Shown here piece after piece: positions 31,002 through 41,550 of a stretch of 64,000 bases of DNA (position 1 is its first letter; the number at the start of each line of letters is the position of its first letter). Where the stretch lies: positions 3,521,990 to 3,585,989 of the forward strand of contig JAJVDF010000003.1 of assembly GCA_022410635.1 (NCBI GenBank), read 5' to 3'. Both the position numbers and the translations under genes were made by a program. The DNA is from Tretioscincus oriximinensis. Lineage: Eukaryota > Chordata > Lepidosauria > Squamata > Gymnophthalmidae. The notes below the pieces were generated by a model. The model did no database searches. It was not told where the DNA came from and saw only the letters and a program-made list of their open reading frames with translations.

Positions 31002-31316
31002 GGCACGGATAGCTCAGTTGCTTAGGAATTCGTCTCTCGCCTGGGAGATCGGGTTTCGAAGCCCTGTGTTGGAAGTGGGGAGGGGTGAGCACCTTCCACT
31101 AGCCTGTAGCTCTAGCCAACCCAGCTATTCGAAAGCATGAATTGCAATAAATTGCAACTGAATGCAAGTAGATACATGGGAACCACCAGAGCCTGGTGGG
31201 GAAGATAGAATGTGAGCCTTCGGGCAATAACTATATCCTTGTAAGCCGCTTTGAGTCCCTTTGAAAGGTGAGAAAAGCGGGGTATAAGAACCAAGTTTTT
31301 CTTCTTCTTCTTCTAG
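31002..31316 (+). mobile_element. tRNA-derived SINE, (CTT)n-tail family
   Basis: The head 'GCACGGATAGCTCAGTTGCTTAGG' resembles a tRNA 5' end with A box, and 'GGGTTTCGAAGCCC' is the B-box region. The body runs through 'GTAGATACATGGGAACCACC' and 'GTGAGCCTTCGGGCAATAAC'. The tail 'AGCCGCTTTGAGTCCCTTTG' is followed by a (CTT)n repeat. It is the best-preserved copy of this SINE family in the window. It is not a tRNA gene: the body and tail are SINE sequence. Confidence 0.85.
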
Positions 31317-32170
31317 TCTAGCATTAAGAAAGTGTTATATCCTGTGCTTCTCCTGAGTGTATAACCAAAGGTTGCTAAGACATTAACCAGCTCATTTTTC
31401 CATTAAATTGTGTTCTTAAAGTTTTGGCATTGTTTTCACTGGCAGAAAGGAAGGAGGACTTTCTTCGCCAATGCTTCATCCTTGCTACAAGGAAAAGATG
31501 AGACAAAATTCACTTCTCTTTTTATCTCTACCAGTGAATAAATCCTGTTGGGTAAACAGGTAAGTTGAATTAACAGCATTCTGATCTAAACTGATTTAAT
31601 TTAATTTAGCTTCAAATGTCTGCAACATTATGTACTGTGGAGCCAATGAAAAGATTCAGGAGTCTGGCCCAGAATAATTCTGTCAATTGGACTGAATTTT
31701 GTCTTTATTTAAAAACCGGGAGGGGAAATGGCTTCAAATAATTATTGGGCAGGTCTGCCAGCATTAACTTTCAGAAAGTCTTTGATAAGGAGAGCTTACT
31801 AAAATAATTTTTCCTTTATCAAATTGCTTATTAGATATAAAGGGTATTATAATTATAATGGAGTGAATCCAGTAGTTGCCAAGAAGCAATTAAGGAAACA
31901 CAGCATACACTACCAATGTGATTGAATTTAATCAAAGTAGTGATAAAATAAATTGGTTAAAATGTTTCATCTTTGAGAAAGACATGTTTCTGTTGTATGC
32001 AGAGAGTACTTCTAAGAACAAGGAACATACTTTATAAAAAAAGAAAAGGAAGAAAGGAAAATGCATTATTTCTTTATTTTCCATATTGTCTACCCAAAGT
32101 ATGAGAAGGGGAAGACACCTGGATCCATGATTGATTATTTATCAGGATTTTTTTCATAATTATATTACAT
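31317..32170. other. No gene or recognised repeat
   Basis: AT-rich. Nothing recognised. Confidence 0.4.
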
Positions 32171-32178
32171 TCTATACT

Positions 32179-32533
32179 TAGGGTTGCCATACGTCCCGGT
32201 AAACCGGGACATTCACAGTTTTAGGGACAATTTTATTGTCCCGGCTGGATTTTAAAAAATCCCGGGTTGCCGCTCCCCATCCCGCCCCCCCTCCCCACCC
32301 CGCCCCCGGTCCCCCCCTCCGCCGCTCTCCCCCCGCCGCTCCCCCGCCACCGCTCCCCCCCCACNNNNNNNNNNNNNNNNCGCAGCTGCGTGCGTGCGCA
32401 TGGACGCTTGTGAGACAGGCAGGAAATACGTTCTGCCTGTCTCGCTACAAGCGTCCGTATGCGCATGCGCGCACGCACCACCCCCACCCCCGACCCCGTC
32501 CCGGTTTTGGGTTGCCATAATATGGCAACCCTA
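32179..32533. mobile_element. hAT-type MITE with perfect 8-bp target duplication
   Basis: Ends are TAGGGTTGCCATA and its inverse TATGGCAACCCTA. The 8-bp direct repeat TCTATACT flanks both ends (32171-32178 and 32534-32541), diagnostic of hAT transposition. The interior is strongly CpG-rich with 'GTCCCGGTAAACCGGGAC' near the left end. It also has a long imperfect palindrome (about 32392-32477) in which CGCATGGACGCTTGTGAGAC pairs with its inverse around AAATACGTT. There is a 16-N gap at 32365-32380. No transposase. Confidence 0.93.
32365..32380. other. Assembly gap, 16 N
   Basis: Sixteen unknown bases within a C-rich part of the hAT MITE. Confidence 1.
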
Positions 32534-32861
32534 TCTATACTTATAAAACTTATAAAATACTTATAAAATAGAATGCCAAAAATGTAATCTAAATTAATTC
32601 ATTAGAATTTTGATTAAATTTGTTATTTATAAACGCTTACCTACATACCTTTAACCAAGTGATTAAATGTTGAACTTTAGTTTTCAAAAATTGTCCCACA
32701 TGTTTCCAATGGGCACATTCTAAAGACCTGACATACTTGTATGATCAGATTGAGCTTCATAGCTATACCTTCAAATTCTATGTTTTATCTGATCTTGCCT
32801 TAAAATATTTCATATTAACCAGAATTGAAAGCTGCATTGACTGTTACAGACGTTGTATTAA

Positions 32862-33905
32862 CAGAAACACAGTGATTTGAATCAATTTGAAATAGATTTA
32901 AATCCATTTGAACTGATTTGGATCAGATGTAAGTAGAATAAGGTGCTTCTGGCCACATCCTCCACCTGATCTTCAAGCATCAGTGCAAGGTCTAGAACAC
33001 CCCCAGATTTTACACCTGTCTCTTATAGGTTAATTAAACTCAGTTGAGAACAGGGTGCCTCCCAACTTCACAGACCTGGGATGCTGTGACACACAGCACT
33101 TCCTTCCAATTTGTTGTCCCCCATCCAGCCCATTACTGCCTTCAGGAACCTGTCAGGTATTTCAACCCACTTCTCCTGATTCAGATGGAACACAGAGATA
33201 GAGGTGAGTGCCATCTGCATATTAATGACACTTCACTCCAAATCTCCTGGTGGACTCTCCCAGTGGCTTCATATAGATATTGAAGAGCATGGGAGAGAGC
33301 ATCAACTCCTGAGGAGCCTCACCACCACTGCCCTTGGAGACAGGAGTGGAACTACTGCAGTGTCAAGCCACAAATTCCTAAAACTCATGACATCTCCAGA
33401 AGTATATCACAGTCAATGAGACCAAAAGCTGCTGATGGGTCCAGAAGAACCAACACAATTGCACTCTTCCTGTTCTTTCCTACAGGAGGTCATCAGCCAG
33501 GGTGATCAAAGCGCTTTCTATGCTATGGCCAGGCCTGAAGCTAGAATGTAATAGGTCTAGATAATTGGTTTCTGACAAGCATGCCTGCAGTTGAACAGCC
33601 ATGGTGCTTTCCAGAACCTTTGCCTGAAAAGAGTAAGGTATGGTAGTTGTTTAACTCTTCCGGGTCCAGGGAAGGCGTCTTGAGGAGCAGATACATCACT
33701 GCCTCTTTAAGAGCTGGCAGGACTACTGCATCCCTCAAAGAAGCATTTATTATCTCCAAGACCAATCCAGCCAGCTAGCTTTTCTCAGCCAAGAAGGGCA
33801 AAGATCCAAAGAGCACAAGCAGCTTGTCCATTTGAAATTTGAACCAATCAAACCCATCATGTTAAATTTGAACTGATTTGATTCAAAATCAGTTTGGCAC
33901 ATGAG
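32862..33905. repeat. AT-rich repeat split by an L2-like LINE
   Basis: Words such as 'TTTGAATCAATTTGAAATAG', 'AAATCCATTTGAACTGATTTG' (32862-32935) recur after the LINE as 'CCATTTGAAATTTGAACCAAT' and 'TTGAACTGATTTGATTCAAAA' (33825-33905). I read them as two sides of one AT-rich repeat interrupted by the LINE at about 32940-33790. Confidence 0.4.
32940..33790 (-). pseudogene. L2-like LINE ORF2 fragment, decayed
   Basis: On the minus strand the wording LVLEIINASLRDAVVLPALK, followed by VMYLLLKTPSLDPEELNNY, then VLESTMAVQLQACL and RPGHSIESALI, matches the N-terminal RT region of L2-type LINEs. The order continues through a SALGGEAPQEL-like region. Frameshifts and stops break it. Confidence 0.7.
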
Positions 33906-33954
33906 AAGAAGATCACTGAAACAGGCCTATAGGAAATCTTTTAGAAACTCATAT

Positions 33955-34100
33955 ACCAAGCTCCTACCTATATAAGATAAATAAGTAGGGTCAGGTAGCA
34001 TATAAGCCTTTGGACAAAAAATAGCTTGTAAGCCACTCTGAGTTCCTTTGGGTGAGAACAGCAGGGTATAAAACCCAATTCTTCTTCCTCCTCCTTTTTC
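33955..34100 (+). mobile_element. tRNA-SINE 3' end, (CTT)n-tail family
   Basis: 'AAGCCTTTGGACAAAAAATAGCTTGTAAGCCACTCTGAGTTCCTTTGGG' and a pyrimidine-rich tail match the 3' half of the 31002 SINE. The head is missing (5'-truncated). Confidence 0.7.
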
Positions 34101-35385
34101 TTTCATATAGATCTTCCAACATCTATTATTTCATATTCAAATCTAATATCTTTTTAAAAATTTATTGGGTCGGTCTACACTTCCTCCATCTTTTGTTGTA
34201 TCCTTGTAAATGTGTTGTAATTGATTCCTAAAACACATTACGAAGCTATTGTTTATCATAAACCTCAAGCAACAGAAGATTGTGATGCATTTATTTTTCT
34301 TGTAGACATATTAAAGCCTGCTGCATCAGATCTGATTTTCTTACTGAGCTCTTTTTAACCTATTAAGCAAAACCTTCAACAGAATCTCTGCAAATACAGA
34401 ATTTATTCTAAAAGCATCTGTTAGAATTGAAAAAGCTGGCATGCTGACTTGTATGAATCCACAAAGCTAATTCATTTCTATGCCATGATGTCCTCCTGTG
34501 TCACAAGTGTCTTCAAAGCAGTATGGGACATGCTGGAGTATTATTATTTATGCTATGAGTTCATCTCTGCTTTTGAAGTGGAAGTCTCTTTCCCTAGCAA
34601 AGAGGTCTCTCTCTGCATGGAAAGCTGTCAGACGGATGTGTGATTTTGCATAATTTCAACCTTAGCACAGACACTGATGTTCATAAGTCTTTGTGTCCTG
34701 AACTCTCTGCTCCTTCATCCATCTCCCACCTTTCATTCCATTGCGTTTGTTTAAATGAATCATATATAAAACCTTTGGAACAGCACACTGTTGAAAACCA
34801 TAGTTGATAGCAAAAGCACATGTACGCACTGACCTTTATCTGGAATCCGTATTTTAATCTTACACTTGAAAATTACCCTTCAAAAGACTCCAATTCAAAT
34901 TACCAGCATGACATGTCCGTCTTAATGTGATGTGACTAGAATGAAAACACTTTCTTTGATGTATAATGTAATCCAATGTGACTGATCAGATGCAGCCTGC
35001 CATAATACAGAACAGGGCAACACTTCACACTGAACAATTAAAATCAAATTGTTTGTGAGAAGTTGTATGAAGCCACAATAAAATACACTTACAATTATAC
35101 ACTGATTCCTATGAATCATTGCCATTCCCAATGGGTAGAGTTCGAACATGAAATATATAAATCATAATATCTAATGTGTCACTGAAAAGTTAGATATTAC
35201 AGGTAGGCCTCATTTTAGAAGCTCACACTTTATGAGTTAATAAGCTCTCACATTTAGGTTGTTATCCTAAAACTGAGCTCTCAAATAAATATTTTATTGT
35301 TCCTGCTTTATAAGTTCCCCGTTTACAAGGAAACTTTGTGTCCAAGTAAACTCATAAAATGTATTTACACAATACAATCAAAACA
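34101..35385. other. No gene or recognised repeat
   Basis: No gene. A segment near 34165-34250 ('GTCTACACTTCCTCC', 'CTAAAACACATTACGAAG') faintly resembles the hairpin element at 58455. The rest is unrecognised. Confidence 0.35.
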
Positions 35386-36065
35386 AACATTAAGAACATA
35401 AGAGGAGCCCTCCTGAATCATGCCTTAGCCTATCTAGTCCAGCATTCTGTCTCACCCAGTGGTCCATCAATTGCCCCTGGGCATCTCAAGCAGACAGAGA
35501 AGACAATATCTTCTCCTGGTCTCATCTACTTGCAAGTTACATTTAATCCTATCTTAAAACTATTTAGGTTGCTAACTGCCACCACTTTTTCTGGAAGTTA
35601 ATTCCATAGACCATATGCCTCTGGGTGAAAACCCCACAAAAGCTTTCCTTTTCTATCTTAGTTCTTTAGCATCCCTATCTTACGGTTGTGTGACAGAGAA
35701 AATAACTTTTCTCTATTTGCCTTTTCAATCCTATGCCAGTTTGGTGATAGTGGTTAGAGTGTTGGACTCGCATCTGGTAGTCTCCCAGTTCGATTCCCCA
35801 CTCCTCCATGAAAGCCAGCTGGGTGTCCTTGGGCCAGTCACAGCTCTTTGAACTCTCTCAGCCTAACCTACTTCATAAGGTGTCTGTTGTGGTGAAAACA
35901 ACAAAAGCTATGTGCGCCACCTTATGGTTGGCTGCCCTGAGACCTTTGGGTATAGGGTGGGATATAAGTACTAATATAATGCAAGTTTTTATAAACTTCA
36001 ATCAGATCGCCTCTTAAATGCCATCTTTCAATGCTGAAGAGACCTAGATGTTGCAACCTGATTTC
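35386..36065 (-). mobile_element. CR1-type LINE 3' region split by a SINE
   Basis: The plus strand starts with 'TAAGAACATAAGAGGAGCCC' (inverse of the 8-bp tail) and 'CTAGTCCAGCATTCTGTCTCACCCAGTGG'. It runs to 'GGTTGTGTGACAGAGAAAATAAC' at 35736, and resumes at 35978 with 'TTTTTATAAACTTCAATCAGATCGCC' and 'TGAAGAGACCTAGATGTTGCAACCTGATTTCATGGG'. Confidence 0.85.
35737..35977 (+). mobile_element. tRNA-derived SINE with L2-like tail, nested in CR1
   Basis: 'CCAGTTTGGTGATAGTGGTTAGAG' (A-box region), 'CCCAGTTCGATTCCCCACTCC' minus one base (B-box region), 'AAAGCCAGCTGGGTGTCCTTGGG' and the tail 'GCCCTGAGACCTTTGGGTAT' with AGGGTGGGATATAAGTA (35933-35974). That tail is nearly the same as the L2-like end at 24349-24390. 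Confidence 0.9.
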
Positions 36066-36239
36066 ATGGGGGCAGTGTTAACTTATGGTGAACTTGCATT
36101 AATAAACAAGTAGGAAAAATAGCATCATGTTGTTTTATAATCCCTTGCTTTTTTTGTTTACAGATATAATCAACAAATTCCAGTGTATAAATAAGGTTGC
36201 CTGTAAATTCTAAGATCAAGAATTTAGAAGACTGCATCC

Positions 36240-36480
36240 ATTGAAATGGAGTAGTAGGAGGAAGAGAGTTGGTTTTCATGACCTCACTTTTCTCAATCCA
36301 AAGGGAATCAAAGCAGCTTCCATAACCCACAGGTGTTCTCTTCACAACAGACACCTTGTGAAGTTGTTGAGGCTGAGAGAACAAGGTCAGCTAGCTGGCT
36401 TCATAGAGGAGTGTAGAATCGAACCAACAGACTTTCAGATAAGAGTCTGATATTCTAACTGCTAGACTGGCTCTCATTTC
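36240..36480 (-). mobile_element. tRNA-derived SINE, (CTT)n-like variant
   Basis: On the minus strand: 'AGAGCCAGTCTAGCAGTTAG' (A-box region), 'TTGGTTCGATTC' (B-box region) and 'TATGAAGCCAGCTAGCTGACC'. The 3' part 'TTGATTCCCTTTGGATTGAG' leads to a pyrimidine-rich tail. Its head resembles the L2-tailed SINE and its tail the other family, so it may be a chimera of the two. Confidence 0.65.
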
Positions 36481-36639
36481 AAATGGGCATAATGCTTAAA
36501 AATCATTATTAGATAGATATAATACCTGAGCAACATTCAAAACTTGATGGTGAGAACTTCCAAGGTAATTTGTGGAATTTGTAAAATTGCCAAAGAAATT
36601 CCTTTGTATTACAGAGTTGTGTTCCTTTGTAATTAAAAG

Positions 36640-36925
36640 AAAAGAAAAGAGAGAAGAATTAGGTTATTATACCCCATCCTTCTCATCCAAAGGAACTCAG
36701 AATGACCTACAAGCTATTTTTCGCCCAAAGGCTTAATCTGTCTTCCCTCACCATGTTGTGATGGTACCTATTTAATCTACTCGCAATTGCTTGCTTTTGA
36801 ACAGTTAGGTTGGCTGAAGCTGAGGCCCACAGAGGGAGCTCACTCCTCTTCATGGCAGATGCATGAAGCCACGAACTCAGATCTCTCTGTTTAAAGACCA
36901 TTGCTGTTAACCTCTGCATCGTCGT
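36640..36925 (-). mobile_element. tRNA-derived SINE, (CTT)n-tail family
   Basis: Minus-strand copy of the 31002 family: 'ACAGCAATGGTCTTTAAACAG' in the head, 'GCCTCAGCTTCAGCC', 'CCATCACAACATGGTGAGGG' and 'GAGTTCCTTTGGATGAGAAGG' at the tail. Diverged. Confidence 0.65.
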
Positions 36926-37885
36926 GCTTCTGAAGACCTTAGATACTGTATAACAAATTTAGATTGTCTGTTTCCAATCTTTGAAATATATCCAATCTTT
37001 AAACACAACTGATGGCATAGAAGTTTATATATAATAAAAATGAAGTATAAATTTTTTGGCAAGAACAAATGCAAATTCAAGTCCTTAGTGTAAAGACTGA
37101 AATTTTGATGGTTCTAAGAATGCTGCAGTCTAGAATCCAGAATTTAAAGAATTAAAGAAATGCCTACTATCCTTCTATATAGCATTTATGAAGCAAGCAT
37201 TTTCTGTAACGATAAATAATGGTATCAAGATGGCATTTCCCTCCATAAAATACCTATCTTGCCAACATATGAAAATAAATATACCCCAAGCACTATGAGG
37301 GATATAAAGTGAATAATACTTCAAATAAGATAGTTTCATACTGTAGTGTTATATTTATTTCTCAGAGTTCAGTATCGTTGAACTGCATCCATGGCTACAT
37401 TTCCATTAGAACTTTAAAAGAGAATGGAAAATGGATTTTATCGTTCCAAAATGAAAGCGAAGTGAGGGCTTAATTTTACCTGAGCATATCCTGAGCATTC
37501 ATTCCACGGTAACATCCCGATTGAGGTGAGCTGAGAGTGCTCAGTGAATCTCTTTCATTGGAGTGCAGTATCTGAAAAAATCTGTTTTTTTCAGAGGAGG
37601 GAGGGAAGCTGCTGAGCCTAGAGGGAATGCCAAGCAAAAGAGCCCCCAGTCCCTGCTCTCTCACTCGCTTTTTGTTGCCTGATCTCCGTGGTGCAAATTA
37701 CAAAAAGCAGCAGTGACAACGCAATTTCACCACAAACTGCGGGGCAGAAACCTGTGGAGTGCATTTAGAGCAATGCTGCAGCACTTCTGAGCTCATTTTT
37801 ATGGTAACACAGTCAGAACGATGGACTTTGGCTTTGCAGTCGTGCGCGCGTTAAGGGGCAATGGGAAGGCAGCCTAGGTGACTAT
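36926..37885. other. No gene or recognised repeat
   Basis: No named repeat and no convincing gene. A 62-codon frame at 37476-37664 has no recognised relatives. Confidence 0.4.
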
Positions 37886-37887
37886 TG

Positions 37888-37995
37888 TGAAGTACAGAAG
37901 GATATGGAAGTGCTTTGAGTCCTTTTGTTTTGAGAAATGAGGGATATAAAAACCAACTCTTCCTCCTCCTCCTCTTCCTCCTCTTCCCACTTTGT
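37888..37995 (+). mobile_element. tRNA-SINE 3' end, (CTT)n-tail family
   Basis: 'GGAAGTGCTTTGAGTCCTTTTG' and 'GAGGGATATAAAAACCAACTC' followed by (CTTCCTC)n. The head is missing. Confidence 0.65.
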
Positions 37996-38635
37996 CTTAG
38001 GTCTAATCTATGATACAACACCTGAAGAAAAAAGATTTTTTCTTCATTCATTAAAGCTGCAAATCTTCTATCCAAGAGGTTTTTTCACCAAGGGGTGATA
38101 ACTCTTTTTCAAAGGCAATAGTCATAATTGTAAATAAATAAATATTCATGTATAATAGAGAATAATAAATAAAATAAAACATCAAACCTATAATCACACC
38201 ATTTGAAATGCTTATTTGCCCCCATTTCAGAAAGTTACTTCTTTAAAACTTTCACCATATGCTTCCCAGTGAGAGACAACATATGGCTCACATAATGATA
38301 CCGTATGTCTAATAATGTTGTGCAGGATAATGCCAGAAAATGCAAACTCTTTTTTATTTATACAAAGATTAAATCTGAATGCTGGCTTTCTTCTTCATTT
38401 CTTGACACTTATAAATATTTGCAATGCCAAATGTGTGACATATGTAGAGGACAATATCAAATTCGTACACCTACCAGTTCGCAATCTATCTTTGAATGCA
38501 TTATTGTATCCTGTCCCCACTGAGCCTTGTTCTGGGCTATATCTCAGAATAGGAGTCTGCATAGTCTAGACTGGAATGTGGACTGCCAAGCTGTAGATGT
38601 AGTCCCCAGTGGGGACAAGACCATTATTTCATTAG
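37996..38635. other. No gene or recognised repeat
   Basis: Nothing recognised. Confidence 0.4.
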
Positions 38636-38800
38636 AAAAGAAGAATGTAAGAAAAGCCAGAGCCCATCTAGTCCAGCATTCTATCTCACCCAGTGGTCCA
38701 CCAATTGCACCTGGGCAGTCTCAAGCAGAAGAAGACAAAACCCTCGCCTGTTCTTAACTCCCTGCAAATGGTACTTCAGGAACACTGTCTGTTTCTCCTG
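38636..38800 (-). mobile_element. CR1-type LINE 3' end fragment
   Basis: 'AGAATGTAAGAAAAGCCAG', 'CCCATCTAGTCCAGCATTCTAT', 'CACCCAGTGGTCCACCAATTGC' and 'CTCCCTGCAAATGGTACTTCAGG' are the 3' terminal blocks on the minus strand. Confidence 0.8.
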
Positions 38801-39355
38801 CGTGTTGAATGAAAGAAATAGTGATAGCACATTTACATAGAAATGAAATGGCCACCTCATTGCCTTTTGCCACATTACACCGTGTGATTTTCTACCACTA
38901 CCAAAATCTCCAAATTCAAAGTTGGTCTTTCCCATTCAACAGCTTCAATCCTTATAATTGGCTGATGTAGCCAGTATGTTTTCAAAGTTATAGTCTCAAA
39001 TGAACTCCACATCACATCCATAGTTTCCTTTGTTGTGAAAGCACTACTAGCTTTGAAGCTAATGTGAAGCTAATTGATTAAAATTTGAACTCAGCAGAAA
39101 GCAGCAGCCCCAACTGCTTTTGATTGACTGAAAAATGAACAAATCAGCACCCAATATCCATTGTGTCATAGACTCTGTTCCAACCTATCTTCAGTCCTGA
39201 CGATCTGGACTACATTGGAAAGGAACAATCATTTTTAGTCCAGTTTTTTCAAGACTGAAGAAGGATTAAAAGTATTTGTCAGATCACAGATGTATAGTGG
39301 CCTGTTGCGTCAGCATCAGCAGTTGTTTTATACAATATCTGTATGCAATTCTGTT
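38801..39355. other. No gene or recognised repeat
   Basis: Nothing recognised. Confidence 0.4.
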
Positions 39356-39357
39356 CA

Positions 39358-39765
39358 ACATTTATTTATTTTGACATATCCCAGCCTGTACTCAAATGTC
39401 TCAGGGTGATTGTCAACAGCAAAAAACAAGGTACAACATTTATTAAAATATTAAAATGTGCTGACCTGCACGTATATAGAGATCTCAAAGAGAAAGCCTT
39501 CTTTTAGCTCCTCCTCTTTAGGAGATATAAGGAGTAGGGGCATATTGGAAAGCCTACACTTTGGTGACTCCTTTTAGAAATTCACCAAGCATTTACACTG
39601 TACAGCTTCCGGGATATGGTAAAAACCTAACTCTTCAGCCAGGCTTTTGATACCTGGCTCTCTCTGTGTTGTGTTTTATTAATACGTGTTTTTAAATCTT
39701 CTGTTACTTGCCCTGGGACCTATAGTGAAGGGCAGGATTTAATCTCCAAAATAAATCCGAATCAA
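39358..39765. mobile_element. L2-like LINE 3' ends, inverted pair
   Basis: 39358-39425 is a minus-strand tail ('TTTATTTATTTTGACATATCCCAGCC', 'CAAATGTCTCAGGGTG'). 39460-39765 is a plus-strand 3' end ('CAGGCTTTTGATACCTGGCTC', 'CTTGCCCTGGGACCTATAGTGAAGGGCAGG'). Both are diverged. Confidence 0.55.
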
Positions 39766-40089
39766 GCTCAATAGGTTCACTAAAGTGGATTTAGCAAGCT
39801 ATGTACATAAATAGAATAAAGTTAACAGTTAAACATTCAATAGTATACACTGAAATAATAGCAATTCATAAATTGTAAAATAGCAGCCATGCCTAGAATA
39901 TTCCTATTCCACTTATTGGATCAATACATAAAAGTCAGAGAAGGAAGCATGCATAATTTAGAAATTGACTGGTTAATTTCTTAAGCTTTTAACAGGCTGC
40001 AAAGTGTAAATCAAAGCAGCAAACGGCAAAATGATACTGTCTCATTTTGATACTTAACTGAGGTCTTGCCTTACTGAGACTAGGTACGG

Positions 40090-40895
40090 AGCTTGGTCAC
40101 CCACATGTCAGGATAGATTACACCACCATAAAGATGGCAGGTCAAGAAATTGAAGCTAAATCCAGTCAAGATAGAGGTACTGGATGTCACAGCGTCCTGA
40201 ATCCATAAAGTTGGGAATCATCCTGTCTTTGATAAGTGATGGGTGTGAAATTTGGGTGTGCTCCTGGATTGGCTTAGAAGATCAATTGGAGGTGGTGGCC
40301 AGGAATGCTTACTTCCAGTTACATCTGGTTTCCCAGTTTTGGTGAACCACTTTTAGCAGGGATGATCCAGCCACAATAATCCATGCTCTGATACCTTCCA
40401 GATTGAACTATTGTATGGGGCTGCCCTTGAAAACAGTTTGGAAACTGCAGCTGGTGCAAAATGATTAGACTGCTGATTGGAGCAACTGACCAGACACATA
40501 TCACACAGGTCCTGAAAGGGATGTAATAGCCGCCCATTGGCTATTGAGTCTTCCAATTCAGTATATTAACTTTAACTTATAACTTGTGTCTCAAATATTG
40601 AAAGGATCACTTTCCTCAGAGGAGCCCTTCCTGATTGTGCCACCAGACTTGGTAGCAAAGAGAGTAGGAACCCAGGACAGGGCTTTCTGACTGGCATCCC
40701 CTAGACTCTGGAAGAGTTTTCCCCTGGATTCATCCAAAAAATTATTAACGATGCACTCCTTTGACCTGGCTTTTGGCTAAAAAAATAGCTTTCCCTTCCC
40801 TACTTTCTGGTACAGTCATTTTTAGTATGTCAATTCTGATTTCTGTTGTTAATCACCCTAAGACTTTGGGTATAGGAAAGCAAATAAATTACATA
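40090..40895 (+). pseudogene. L2-like LINE ORF2 3' half, decayed
   Basis: The same order as 25975-26695: 'AAATTGAAGCTAAATCC' (KLKLNP relic), 'GGAATGCTTACTTCCAGTTACATCTGG', 'TGCTCTGATACCTTCCAGATTGAACTATTGTATGG' and 'CATATCACACAGGTCCTGAAAGGG'. It then runs to 'CTTTGACCTGGCTTTTGGC' and the 3' end 'CACCCTAAGACTTTGGGTATAGG' with an AAATAAATTA tail. Several stops. Together with the copies at 24.2 and 19.3 kb it outlines the 3' half of this LINE. Confidence 0.75.
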
Positions 40896-41039
40896 ATACA
40901 TAAATGGTGTCACAAAATTCTTATAACACAGGACAAGTGTAAGTAATGTGATTTTGGAGATGTTTGAAGAATGGAAGCTGCCTCACGTTATCCCAAAATT
41001 GAGAAATGAAGCATTAGACCATAAACCTGTATAGTCCTG

Positions 41040-41455
41040 TCTTGAAGCTAACCAAGCTGTTACTTACCACTACCTCTCCAGGAAGTAAATTCCACAGGCT
41101 GATGACCCTCTGGATGAAAAAAAATACTTTCCTTTGTCTGTTCTCAGTTTTCTGCCCATCGGTTTCAAGGACTACCCTCTGGTCCTAGTGTTGTGTGATA
41201 GAGAAAACATTTTTTCTCTATTCACCCTGTCCATCCCATGCATGATTTTGTACACTTCAATCAGATCACCTCCCAAATGTCACCTTTCGAGGCTGAAGAG
41301 GCCCAGACATTTCAACCTGACTTCATAAGGCAGGTGCTCCAGATCCTTGATCATTTTTGCTGCCCTTTTCTGCACCTTCTCTAGTTCCACAATATTCCTT
41401 TTGAAATGTGGTGACCAGAATTGAACACAGTATTCCAAATATCACCACAAATTTA
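41040..41455 (-). mobile_element. CR1-type LINE, ORF2 end and 3' region
   Basis: On the minus strand: relics of [17 protein letters not shown], then [12 protein letters not shown] and GDLIEVYKIMHGMDRVN. Then come 'GGGTCATCAGCCTGTGGAATTTAC' and 'CTTCCTGGAGAGGTAGTGG'. It is one of the longest continuous CR1 3' pieces here. Confidence 0.85.
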
Positions 41456-41550
41456 TAAAGAGGCAAAGCAACAGTGATGGAAGCCACTTTGAGTCTTCTG
41501 GCTTGAGAAAAACAATGCATAAAAACTTGTTCTTCTTATTATTCCTTTTT
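41456..41550 (+). mobile_element. SINE tail fragment
   Basis: 'GGAAGCCACTTTGAGTCTTCTGGC' and 'CATAAAAACTTGTTCTTCTTATTATTCC' look like the tail of the (CTT)n-tail SINE family. Confidence 0.5.

Noticed and set aside
31002..31080. tRNA gene, because A- and B-box-like sequences are well kept
   Set aside because: The tRNA-like head continues into a SINE body and (CTT)n tail found in other copies. I could not fold a full cloverleaf.
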